Below are positions 56,382 to 64,000 of a stretch of 64,000 nt of DNA, in pieces. This DNA comes from Natronorubrum halophilum (GTDB lineage Archaea; Halobacteriota; Halobacteria; Halobacteriales; Natrialbaceae), in the NCBI RefSeq assembly GCF_003670115.1, contig NZ_QQTY01000004.1, positions 186,001 through 250,000 of the forward strand, given 5' to 3'. The notes below the pieces were generated by a model that worked only from the letters and a program-made list of their open reading frames with translations, did no database searches and was not told the DNA's origin. How positions within the stretch are numbered: the stretch's first letter is position 1; every line of letters begins with the position of its first letter. Made by a program: the position numbers and the translations under genes.

Positions 56382-57344
56382 CTACTGTCCACACTCGGTG
56401 GCGTTCTCGAGTTCCCGCTCGCCCTCGGCCCGTTTTCGGTTTGCGACGAGCGGATCGCCGTCGGCACCAGCCGCCGCCGAATCCGCAAAGGCCGCCGCTG
56501 CATCGGTCAGGTGGCCGCCCTGGCAGCGTGCCGTCTCGAAGTAGTCGGTCAGGCCGTCAGGCGTCGTCTCGTCTTCCTCGAGCGTCGTCGCCGCCTCGAA
56601 GGCCGATTCGGCGTCGGTAAACGTCCCCTCGGCCTGGTCGTACGCCCCGTTATCGACGTGCGTGTGCCCTCGTTCGAGGCATCCGTAGCCGTCGAGGATC
56701 GACTCGAAACCGCCCGCGAGCGTGTCGAACGAGCCCAACACGTCGCCGAGCGTCGAGATACCGCCCTCGAGATCCGCACGTTCGATCCGGGCGAGTTCCT
56801 CGAACCGGTCGTCGAGCGACCGAAACTCGCTGACCGCGTCGTCGTAGTGGATCTTCGCCTCGTCGATCTCCGCCCGTCGGTCGTCCATGGTCGCGGACGC
56901 GTCCTCGAGATCACTGTCGCCGCCGGTCGCGGCGGAGACGCTGTCGAAGTCGTCGCTCAGCGTGTCGTCGGTGACCGTGTCGGCCACCACGACCAGCGCC
57001 TCGAGAACGTCGGCGTACGTTCGAAGCGTTTCGATATCGTGCTCGCGGTCCGCTCCCAGTTCGGTCGCTGCCGTCTCGAGGTGGTCTCGTGCGGTCGCGA
57101 TCGAATCGGCGGGTTCCGCGGGGTCGAATTCGATGCGTTCGGGATCCTCGATGGTGTCGGCCTCGACGTTCAGCGCGAGGGCGGCGTCGTTTAGATTCCC
57201 GGCCGCGCGGTCGAGTTCGCGTTCGCCGGTTCGATCGATCCCCTCACCGCTCGAGTCACCGCCGGGAAGATCGTCCAGACACCCGGCGAACGCGGCCAGT
57301 GGCACACCGGTGCCAGCGCGGGCGAGGTACTGCCGACGATTCAT
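56382..57344 (-). CDS. Tat lipoprotein, helical, unknown
   Basis: 320 residues. MNRRQYLARAGTGVPLAAFA with NRRQYLA Tat motif and AFAGC lipobox (Cys about 21), then a long helical region with heptads (DRAAGNLNDAALALNVEADT, REHDIETLRTYADVLEALVV) that could be a surface coiled-coil rod. A single Cys at the C-terminus (ENATECGQ). No enzyme motif. Convergent with the CBS-MaoC gene by 43 bases. Confidence 0.75.
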   Translation of the reverse strand: MNRRQYLARAGTGVPLAAFAGCLDDLPGGDSSGEGIDRTGERELDRAAGNLNDAALALNVEADTIEDPERIEFDPAEPADSIATARDHLETAATELGADREHDIETLRTYADVLEALVVVADTVTDDTLSDDFDSVSAATGGDSDLEDASATMDDRRAEIDEAKIHYDDAVSEFRSLDDRFEELARIERADLEGGISTLGDVLGSFDTLAGGFESILDGYGCLERGHTHVDNGAYDQAEGTFTDAESAFEAATTLEEDETTPDGLTDYFETARCQGGHLTDAAAAFADSAAAGADGDPLVANRKRAEGERELENATECGQ

Positions 57345-57446
57345 TGATACTCGAGAATACGCGGGGAGGCCTATGAACGTAGTGGCAGTCGAACCCGTCT
57401 CGATCCACTTCGGAAACCAATCGCGAGGAGAGCGTCGTCAGGCGCG

Positions 57447-58841
57447 TTATCCGAACGGCCCCATCCCGCCCATGCCGCCGCCACCGCCACCGCCGCCCTG
57501 TTGCATCTGTTGCATCATCCGCTGCATCTCCTGTTCGGAGCCCATGCCCTGGAACTGCTTGATCGTCTTCTCCATCATCTTGTACTGCTGGAGCAGTTCC
57601 CGAACGTTGTCCTCGTCGGTGCCCGACCCGCGTGCGATGCGTTCGATCTGGTTGGCGCCGATCGCTTTGGGATACTCCTTCTCGGCGTCGGTCATCGAGT
57701 CCATGATGACGCTGAACGTGTGCATCCGCTCCTGGGTGACGTCCATCGCGTCGTCGGGGAGTTGATCCTTGATCCCGCCGCCGAAGCCGGGGATCATGTC
57801 CATCACCTGATCGAGCGGCCCCATGTTGTTCATCGCCTCCATCTGCTTTTGCATGTCGTTCAGGGTGAACTGACCCTGCAGCATGTCCTCGGGGTCCCAG
57901 TCGTCCTCTTCGATATCGGTCTGCTCCATCGCGCGCTCGACGCGCTCGGCGAGCTGACCGAGGTCGCCCATACCGAGCAGCCGGGAGATGAAGCCGTCGG
58001 GTTCGAAGCGCTCGATGTCCTGGACCTCCTCGCCGGTCCCGAGGAAGGCGATCGAGGAGTCGGTCTGGTCGACGGCCGTCAGCGCGCCGCCACCCTTCGC
58101 CGTCCCGTCGAGTTTCGTGATGACGACGCCGTCGATGCCGATCGACTCGTCGAACTGGTGGGCCTGGTCCTTCGCACCCTGACCGATCGCGGCGTCCAGG
58201 ACGAGCAGGGAGGTGTCGGGGTCGGCGACGCCCTCGATCTGCTCGATCTCGTCGATCAGGTCGTCCTCGAGCGCGTGGCGACCCGCAGTGTCCACGATGT
58301 GGACGTCGGCCTCGCTCGTCTCCTCGAGGCCCTTCCGGGCGATTTCGACGGGGTCGTCGTTGTCCGGGTTCCCGTAGAAGTCGACCTCGGCCCGCGCGGA
58401 CATCTCCTTCGCCTGGTCGTAGGCACCGGGCCGGAAGGTGTCGGTCTGGATGATCGCCGGTCGCAGCCCCTTCGTCGAGAACCACCAGGCCATCTTCGCG
58501 GCGGAGGTCGTCTTCCCGGATCCCTGCAGCCCCGCGAGGAGGATCGTCTGCTCCTCGAGCGGCAGTTCGGTCGAGTCGCCGATGAGGTCGACCAGTTCCT
58601 CGTAGACGATTCGGAGGACGAAGTCCCGCGCCGGCGTGCCGGCCGGCGGCTCTTCCTCGAGCGCGCGCCCTTTGATGTTGTCCGACAGCTCCATCACGAG
58701 CGAGACGTCGACGTCGGCGGAGAGCAAGGAGCGCTGGATCTCCTTGACGATCTCCTCGATGTCCTCCTCGCTGAGCCGTGACTTCCCGCGGAGTTTATCC
58801 AGGGTTCCCCGCAGAGAACTGCCGAGATCGTCGAGTACCAT
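57447..58841 (-). CDS. srp54: Signal recognition particle protein SRP54
   Basis: 464 residues. N domain (1-95), G domain with G1 [20 protein letters not shown] (about 102-121), DTAGR (about 185-190), and [13 protein letters not shown] (about 243-255) plus [15 protein letters not shown] domain from about 300 with [14 protein letters not shown] and a Met/Gln-rich tail ending [16 protein letters not shown]. The glycine run is unusually long. GTPase of co-translational targeting with 7S RNA and FtsY. Confidence 0.97.
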   Translation of the reverse strand: MVLDDLGSSLRGTLDKLRGKSRLSEEDIEEIVKEIQRSLLSADVDVSLVMELSDNIKGRALEEEPPAGTPARDFVLRIVYEELVDLIGDSTELPLEEQTILLAGLQGSGKTTSAAKMAWWFSTKGLRPAIIQTDTFRPGAYDQAKEMSARAEVDFYGNPDNDDPVEIARKGLEETSEADVHIVDTAGRHALEDDLIDEIEQIEGVADPDTSLLVLDAAIGQGAKDQAHQFDESIGIDGVVITKLDGTAKGGGALTAVDQTDSSIAFLGTGEEVQDIERFEPDGFISRLLGMGDLGQLAERVERAMEQTDIEEDDWDPEDMLQGQFTLNDMQKQMEAMNNMGPLDQVMDMIPGFGGGIKDQLPDDAMDVTQERMHTFSVIMDSMTDAEKEYPKAIGANQIERIARGSGTDEDNVRELLQQYKMMEKTIKQFQGMGSEQEMQRMMQQMQQGGGGGGGGMGGMGPFG

Positions 58842-59209
58842 TTGCCCTGACTACGGGGCGACGGTGTTAAAGGCTTTTTCTACAGTTCACCAGCGTCCGC
58901 GGAGCGTAATGGGCGGATTATGCGTTCGTCTCTGCGGCTGCGTGTCGGTAATTCTGTACACTGGCGCGCTCAGTCGTGGTGAGTACAAACGAACCGCGAC
59001 TCGAAACCGTGAGGGATGAACGAGCGAGCGCAGTGAGCGAGTGAATCGGCTGGGGAGGGCGTGGAGATCCTCGTTGCCAGCGTAGCAGGATGCTTCCTGT
59101 TTCCGTCGCTGGGTTGTCGATACGCCTTCCCAATACTCATCCACCGTTCGACAACTGAAAGTCGAGCAGCGTCGATGCGTATTTCAGCCGACCCGAACAA
59201 CGAACGCGT
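58842..59209. other. Intergenic after the SRP54 start, no gene seen
   Basis: 368 bases. A ttaaagg box near 58870 may serve srp54 on the minus strand. I looked for a 7S RNA gene here because of the neighbouring SRP54 and found no long pairing helix or its conserved loop. The centre (about 59000-59060) contains haloarchaeal-type GAGCGAGCGCAG sequence without clear function. Confidence 0.45.
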
Positions 59210-59431
59210 ATGAGTTCGGATGCAGACGTAGACCCCACCGACTACGAGGCCCTCGAGGATGCGGACGTAGTCATGCGCCAGAACGACCACGGCCTCCACA
59301 TCGCCGACGACGAGGTGACCGGGGTTTCGAGTCAGGGACAGACGCCCGAAGAAGCGCTCGAGAACCTCGCGGCAGCTGTCGAGTCGTACGCAGAAGCGAC
59401 CGACGACGATCCGGGCGACGACTGGCTCTGA
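59210..59431 (+). CDS. HicB-like small protein (orphan)
   Basis: 73 residues beginning MSSDADVDPTDYEALEDADV. The block VVMRQNDHGLHIADDEVTGVSSQGQTPEEALENL with ESYAEATDD resembles the HicB antitoxin core (partly degraded RNase H fold) that lacks its C-terminal DNA-binding domain. No HicA toxin frame is seen in the flanking 300 bases, so this may be an orphan or an independent regulator. Codon bias is chromosomal. Confidence 0.68.
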   Translation: MSSDADVDPTDYEALEDADVVMRQNDHGLHIADDEVTGVSSQGQTPEEALENLAAAVESYAEATDDDPGDDWL

Positions 59432-59467
59432 CCCGCCGCCGGACGTATCGGGACCACGACGAGGGAA

Positions 59468-60787
59468 TCAGTGGGCGAGAACGACGAGGAAGGTACAGGC
59501 CGACATGAAGGCGACGTGCGGGACGAACGCGCGCAGCGCCCGTCGTTTCGAGTCGGTCATGGTCGTGGCGACCTGCCAGGCGATCGAGCCGCTCCAGGCG
59601 ACGGCGAGCCACAGCCAACCGGTGGCGAAAAACACTTCCCAGGACGAGACGATCGCGGGTGAGACGCCTGCGGGGAGCGCCAACGCGATACCGAGTCCGT
59701 TCGCGAACACGTTCAGGCTCTCGCCGCCGCTCTCCAACAGCCCGCCGATGACGTGTGCGCCGAGCGAGTACATGATGCCGAGCGGAGCGTAGGCGAGGCC
59801 GAACTTCGTGAACGATTCCGTCCACTCGAGGCCGCTCCAGTCGCTGGCGAGTCGGTGGACGGCGGTAAAGCCGATGATCGTCGCGGCGATGCTGACGAGA
59901 TACGCCGTCGTCGGCGTCAGCAGTCCCGGGAGCCCCTGAACGAGTGCGGTGGACGCGACGGCGTCGCCGAGGACGTGATCGATCGGGAAGATGGCCCAGA
60001 TAACGAGCGCGACGATCGCCTCGTCGACCAGCGGGATGCGCTCGGTGACGATCTTCGAGCCCGGCCAGCGAAACCGCAGTTCGACGTCCTCGTCCGGTCG
60101 CTCGGTCGTACACTTCATGCACGCGGTACACCGACGGTCGGTGCTCAGATACTCGCTTTCGTACTCGAGGGTCGCACACTGGACGCCGGTTTCGGACGTC
60201 TGGGCGACCTCGAGGGGCGACAGCTTCGCGGTGACGCTCATCACGCCGGTCGCCGGACAGACGTACCGGCAAAACGCCTGGCGCTGGTAGACGAGGCTGA
60301 CCCCGACGGCGACGCCGAGAATCGGGAGCCAGTAGTAAGGAATGAGCGACGGCGTGTAGGCGACGCCGACCTTGTACATCGGCCACCGTGCCAGCGCGAA
60401 CGTCACCGCGGTCAGCGAGAGGATCGAAATCGGGAGCCCGTATACGAACCACTTGGTGTGCGTGTACATCGGGAAGTGTCGCCGGAGTCCGAACCGCTGC
60501 GTGAACCTGACGATCGCGCCCAGGGGGCAGAAGAAACACCAGATTCGACCGAGAAAGAGGAGGCTTATGATCATCACCGGCGACCACCAGAGATCGAAGA
60601 AGGCGACGGCCCCGAAGTTCGTACTCGAGTCCGCCGGTCCGACCGCGGCCCGGTAGATCGCATAGAAGAAGATCCCGACGGTAAGGAGGTTGACCGTCGG
60701 CTGGACGTACTTGTTCGTGAACAGAAACCGGACGAACCGGTTTCGCGTGATCGTGATACTGCCGTTCGAGTCGGTCTCCGTCGACAT
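59468..60787 (-). CDS. Multi-pass 4Fe-4S membrane protein (NapH/NosR-like)
   Basis: 439 residues from ATG 60787. Membrane segments flank two cysteine clusters: CFFCPLGAIVRFTQR (about 87-101, NapH-like CxxCP) and FCRYVCPATGVMSV (about 170-183); a ferredoxin-type CTACMKCTTERP follows at about 222-233. The remaining C-terminal half is hydrophobic without cofactor motifs. A membrane iron-sulfur electron carrier related to NapH/CcoG-like proteins; redox partner unknown. Divergent from the flavoprotein gene. Confidence 0.85.
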   Translation of the reverse strand: MSTETDSNGSITITRNRFVRFLFTNKYVQPTVNLLTVGIFFYAIYRAAVGPADSSTNFGAVAFFDLWWSPVMIISLLFLGRIWCFFCPLGAIVRFTQRFGLRRHFPMYTHTKWFVYGLPISILSLTAVTFALARWPMYKVGVAYTPSLIPYYWLPILGVAVGVSLVYQRQAFCRYVCPATGVMSVTAKLSPLEVAQTSETGVQCATLEYESEYLSTDRRCTACMKCTTERPDEDVELRFRWPGSKIVTERIPLVDEAIVALVIWAIFPIDHVLGDAVASTALVQGLPGLLTPTTAYLVSIAATIIGFTAVHRLASDWSGLEWTESFTKFGLAYAPLGIMYSLGAHVIGGLLESGGESLNVFANGLGIALALPAGVSPAIVSSWEVFFATGWLWLAVAWSGSIAWQVATTMTDSKRRALRAFVPHVAFMSACTFLVVLAH

Positions 60788-60990
60788 CACTGGATTGTTC
60801 CGTCGAGTAAATATCACCGATCTGGTTTAGTTAACGAAAACGGAGTCCGTTCGGGACGGTAGTGTCGTCGGAGCTACGAGAGCAGAACTGTCACGGTTAC
60901 GGCTACCGCTACCACGTTCGCGTACGACCGACGACGGCGTTCGAATAGCAGGGTCTGGTTTTACGCGTTCGTTCGTGATCGGATCCACGC

Positions 60991-62430
60991 ATGGACGAGT
61001 ACGATATCGTCGTGGTCGGCGGCGGATCGGGCAGCCAGGTCGCGACTGCGGCCGCCGAACGGGACCTCGAGGCGGCCGTCGTCGAACGCGGCCCGCTCGG
61101 CGGGGCCTGTATCACGCGCGGCTGTATCCCCTCCAAGGCGCTGATCCACCGAGCCGATATCGTCGACGAGGTGCGACGCACCGACGAGTTCGGTATCGCG
61201 GCCGAGTTGGGTGAGATCGACTACGGCGAAATCACGTCGTCGATCCACGACACGGTTTACGAGAAGGCTGAGCGACAGGAAACGAGCCTCCGAGACGACG
61301 AGAACGTCACGCTCTACCGCGGCGAGGCCCGGTTCGTAGACGAGCGCACGCTCGAGATCGATCGAACCGCCGATGACGCCGGCAGCGAACGGATTCGAGG
61401 CGACAGCGTCGTTCTCGCGGTCGGCAGTCGACCCGTGATCCCGCCGATCGACGGCCTCGAGGACGTCGAGTTTCTCACGAGCGACGATTCGCTCTTCCTC
61501 GAGGAGCGACCCGACGATCTCGTGGTCATCGGCGGCGGCTACATCGGGACCGAGCTCGGCTACTTCTTCGGTGCGATCGGAGCCGACGTTTCGCTCGTCG
61601 GTCGCAGCGACCGATTGGTGCCGGAAGAAGACGACGCCGTCAGCGACGTCGTAACCGACTCCCTCGCGAACTACTGCGAACTGTACACCGGCTACGAGGC
61701 CGCCGAAGTCGATCGGAACGGCGAGCGGATCACCGTTACGGCGGAACCGAGTGACGATGGCGACGGCGACGCGGTCTCCCTCGAGGCCGACGAACTGCTG
61801 GTCGCGACCGGGCGACAGCCGAACACGGACACGCTCGATCTCGACGCCGCGGGTCTTGAGACCGACGAGAAGGGGTACCTCGAGACCGACGACCGCCTCG
61901 CGACCGCCGTCGACGGGATCTGGGCGCTCGGCGACATCGTCGGCGAGCAGCCGTTCAAGCACGCGGCCGACTACGAGGCTCGTCTCGTCACGGCGAACGT
62001 CCTCGATGACGCGCGGCGGGAAGTCGATTACGAGGCCATGCCGCACGCGATCTTCACCGCACCGCAAGTCGCCAGCGTGGGACAGACGGAAGCCGAACTC
62101 GAGGCGGCCGGCCGAGCGTACGAGACCGCGACGGTCCCCTTCGACGCCGCGCCGCTGGGGATGATTCTCGAGGCCGACAACGGGCTGGTGAAGGTGCTCG
62201 CGACGCCGGACGGCGAGATCCTGGGCTGTCACATCGCCGGTCCGCAGGCGTCGGCGCTGATTCAGGAGGTCGTCGTCGCGATGGACAGCGGATCGGGGAC
62301 CGTCGACGACGTCGCTGATCCGGTGCACGTCCACCCGGCGCTCTCGGAAGCGGTCTACGCAGCCTTCGACAGGCTGTCGTCGCAGGCGTACTCGACGGCT
62401 CCGGACTGGACGGACGTAAGCGGTGCGTAG
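60991..62430 (+). CDS. Dihydrolipoyl dehydrogenase-like flavoprotein disulfide reductase
   Basis: 479 residues. FAD motif DIVVVGGGSGSQVATAAAER (about 5-24), redox-active CITRGCIPSKALIHR (about 46-60, written with Cys 46 and Cys 51), NAD motif DLVVIGGGYIGTELGYFFGA (about 177-196), ALGDIVGEQPFKHAADYEA and the dimer-interface HVHPALSEAVYAAF (about 449-462, His-Glu pair). All parts are intact. CITRGCIPSK differs from the GTCLNxGCIPSK of classical E3, a common haloarchaeal variant; could be mycothione/bis-gamma-glutamylcystine reductase rather than E3. No 2-oxoacid dehydrogenase genes nearby. Confidence 0.85.
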   Translation: MDEYDIVVVGGGSGSQVATAAAERDLEAAVVERGPLGGACITRGCIPSKALIHRADIVDEVRRTDEFGIAAELGEIDYGEITSSIHDTVYEKAERQETSLRDDENVTLYRGEARFVDERTLEIDRTADDAGSERIRGDSVVLAVGSRPVIPPIDGLEDVEFLTSDDSLFLEERPDDLVVIGGGYIGTELGYFFGAIGADVSLVGRSDRLVPEEDDAVSDVVTDSLANYCELYTGYEAAEVDRNGERITVTAEPSDDGDGDAVSLEADELLVATGRQPNTDTLDLDAAGLETDEKGYLETDDRLATAVDGIWALGDIVGEQPFKHAADYEARLVTANVLDDARREVDYEAMPHAIFTAPQVASVGQTEAELEAAGRAYETATVPFDAAPLGMILEADNGLVKVLATPDGEILGCHIAGPQASALIQEVVVAMDSGSGTVDDVADPVHVHPALSEAVYAAFDRLSSQAYSTAPDWTDVSGA

Positions 62431-62502
62431 TGGGGTCAGCTACGGACGCCGTCCCGCTCGGAGCGTGCGCGCGGATGGGGTCAGAAGGGCAGCGAACCGC
62501 GA

Positions 62503-64000
62503 TTAGACGATCGCGTTCTGTTCGTCGATGAAAGTGTGGTGCCACGCGACGTACGTGAGAATCATCCAGAGCGTCCGCCCGACGGATTGCTCGCCGCGGC
62601 GGTGGGCCTCTCGCAACGCCATGGCTCTGTTCGCGTCGACGTACGGCGTTTGTCGGAGCTTCTCCCGCGTGAACCAGGTTTCGATGGCGTTGTGGTCACC
62701 CATAAACCAGTCTTCGACCGGCGGTCGCATCCCCATCTTCTTCCGGTCGATGATCTCGTCCGGCAACAGGTCGCTGACGGCCCGTTTGAGCACCCGCTTG
62801 ACGTCTTCGTCCGTCACTTTGTGCCGGACCGGCAGCGAGTGGGCGAACTCCACTAGCTCGGTCGACAGGAACGGAACGCGGAGCTCCAGCGACTGGGCCA
62901 TGCTCATGTGGTCGGCCTTGAAGAGGTGGTAGTCCGGGAGCGTGTAGCTCGTTTCGTAGGCCGACATGTGCTGCTCGAGCGCCGGCGTGCCGACGGCCTC
63001 CGTTACGTCGCCGACGTTCGTCCGCAATCCCGACGTCGCTGCGGTTTCCCCCGTTCGGAGGAACTCGTCGGGTTCGGGTCGGAAGGTCGTAAAGCCACAG
63101 ACGTGATTCAACAGCATCTCCTCGTTGTTCTTCAGCCCCGAGTAGTAGCGGAGGTGTTTGTTCCCGACGGGCGACACCTGGGCGACGGCGCCGGCGACGT
63201 CGTGCGTGAACTCCGGCATGAAGTCGACCTTTCGCTTGTGCTGGGGGACGTGTTGATACCACGGATAGCCCGCAAACAGTTCGTCGGAACCCTCGCCCGC
63301 CAGCGCGACCTTGACGTCCTGACTCGCCCGTTCGGAGAGGGCGTACATCGGGAGCATCTGAAGGTGCCCGGTCGGCTCGCCGAGATAGCGGATCATCTCG
63401 CCGAACAGGTCCATAGACGAGAGGTCGATGTTGACCTCGTGATGGTCGGTGCCGAAGTGATCCGCGACAAGGCGCGCCTCCTCGCTCTCGTCGAGCATGT
63501 CGTCGTTGAACGAGACGGAGTAAGTCTTGAGCGGGTCGTCTTTCAGCTCCGACGCGATCCCGACGACGGCCGAGGAGTCGAGTCCGCCCGAGAGAAAGGC
63601 ACCGACGGGGACGTCCGCCATGAGGCGTTTCTCGACCGATCGGTCGAGCAGGGTGCGGAGTCGGTCCGCGGCATCCGCGAACCCCCCCGTCGCGCTCCCG
63701 GTCTCGATGTCGCGGAGGGACCAGTAGGTTCGTTTTTGGCACCCGTCAGAGTCGATTCGAACCGTCTGGCCCGGCTCCACCTTCTGGACGTCTTCCAACA
63801 GGGTCTGCGGCGCCGGCGTGTACTCGAGCGAGAAGTGATTGTAGACGGCCGACGGATCGATCGTTCGGTCGACGCCGCCGATCAGTAGTGCGGGCAGTTC
63901 GCTACCCCAGACGAAGCCGCGGTCCGTCTCCCCGTAGTAGAGCGGTTTGATGCCGAACCGATCGCGAGCGAGGAAGACGCTGTCCGCGTCGCGATCCCAG
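62503..64000 (-). CDS. asnB: Asparagine synthetase, glutamine-hydrolysing (5' end outside window)
   Basis: At least 499 residues, open to the right edge. The visible N-terminal part reads DRDADSVFLARDRFGIKPLY (end of the glutaminase domain), then SLEYTPAPQTLLEDVQKVEP; the synthetase domain has the PP-loop FLSGGLDSSAVVGI (at about 63584 on the minus strand), DDMLDESEEARLVADHFGTD and the LAGEGSDELFAGYPWY loop. C-terminus has DRKKMGMRPPVEDWFMG. Common in haloarchaeal surface-polysaccharide regions. The glutaminase start is beyond the window, so completeness is unknown. Confidence 0.88.
   Translation of the reverse strand, partial: WDRDADSVFLARDRFGIKPLYYGETDRGFVWGSELPALLIGGVDRTIDPSAVYNHFSLEYTPAPQTLLEDVQKVEPGQTVRIDSDGCQKRTYWSLRDIETGSATGGFADAADRLRTLLDRSVEKRLMADVPVGAFLSGGLDSSAVVGIASELKDDPLKTYSVSFNDDMLDESEEARLVADHFGTDHHEVNIDLSSMDLFGEMIRYLGEPTGHLQMLPMYALSERASQDVKVALAGEGSDELFAGYPWYQHVPQHKRKVDFMPEFTHDVAGAVAQVSPVGNKHLRYYSGLKNNEEMLLNHVCGFTTFRPEPDEFLRTGETAATSGLRTNVGDVTEAVGTPALEQHMSAYETSYTLPDYHLFKADHMSMAQSLELRVPFLSTELVEFAHSLPVRHKVTDEDVKRVLKRAVSDLLPDEIIDRKKMGMRPPVEDWFMGDHNAIETWFTREKLRQTPYVDANRAMALREAHRRGEQSVGRTLWMILTYVAWHHTFIDEQNAIV

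Noticed and set aside
57501-58781. Plus-strand open frame opposite SRP54
   Set aside because: SRP54 on the minus strand is secure; the opposite frame has no family features.
58842-59209. 7S RNA gene next to SRP54
   Set aside because: No long pairing of the ends and no conserved 7S apical loop sequence could be found.

Overview
This is chromosomal DNA of an extremely halophilic archaeon (Halobacteria, most likely a Natrialbales-type genus such as Natrinema or Haloterrigena). The evidence is high GC with strong G/C third positions, very acidic proteins, Tat-dependent lipoproteins with twin-arginine plus lipobox, archaeal MCM and TFB, SRP54 and the ArgW/LysW-type arginine pathway. Genus is inference.

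Region 1 (1-1.48 kb): end of an unidentified gene, a DUF7504-like protein, a BofA-like membrane protein and tRNA-Pro(UGG). Region 2 (1.46-18.31 kb): a complete-looking, about 16.8 kb integrated provirus bounded by a 17-bp perfect repeat of the tRNA-Pro 3' end. It carries a structural block on the minus strand in pleolipovirus order (VP3-like membrane protein, microprotein, Tat-exported VP4-like spike with C-terminal anchor, two membrane proteins, VP8-like ATPase). It also has an IntSNJ2-type operon (25-aa microORF, two small accessory genes, tyrosine integrase) at the attR end, a phiH1-repressor-like regulator with a cluster of palindromic operators, an overlapping train of zinc-ribbon microproteins with a large HTH protein at the attL end, and an AT-rich cargo island (5.1-8.5 kb) of unrecognised genes. 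A type IV pilin gene sits inside it. Just outside attR a diverged 98-bp copy of the integrase-operon leader marks a decayed second element.

Region 3 (18.8-24.8 kb): DUF502 membrane protein, MCM helicase (intein-free, with codon-use scars at the Walker A and B motifs), a TFB and threonine synthase. Region 4 (24.8-34.1 kb): a nearly complete arginine cluster read on the minus strand as argG-argH and then lysW/argW-argX-argC-argB-argD-argE-argF, with extensive ATGA-type overlaps. argG and argH carry in-frame hairpin-forming insertions. Region 5 (34.1-52.1 kb): ordinary chromosomal genes including a membrane-anchored wHTH protein, an XPD-like helicase, a CDF transporter, a phosphoesterase, threonine aldolase, an M29 aminopeptidase with a duplicated 3' end, UspA, a cupredoxin-like lipoprotein, an esterase/VOC/flavoprotein trio, a glutamate-cysteine ligase family protein and a C45 peptidase. 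Region 6 (52.3-52.9 kb): a second integration scar at tRNA-Arg(UCU) that keeps a recognisable fragment of the same provirus family. Region 7 (52.9-64 kb): YccF, an acidic-repeat lipoprotein, UPF0200/UPF0201, a CBS-MaoC fusion, SRP54, a HicB-like protein, an iron-sulfur membrane protein, a lipoamide-dehydrogenase-like flavoprotein and the 3' part of an asparagine synthetase.

The most interesting material is the provirus, its cargo, its operator array, and the evidence that the same virus family has entered this chromosome repeatedly through different tRNA genes.
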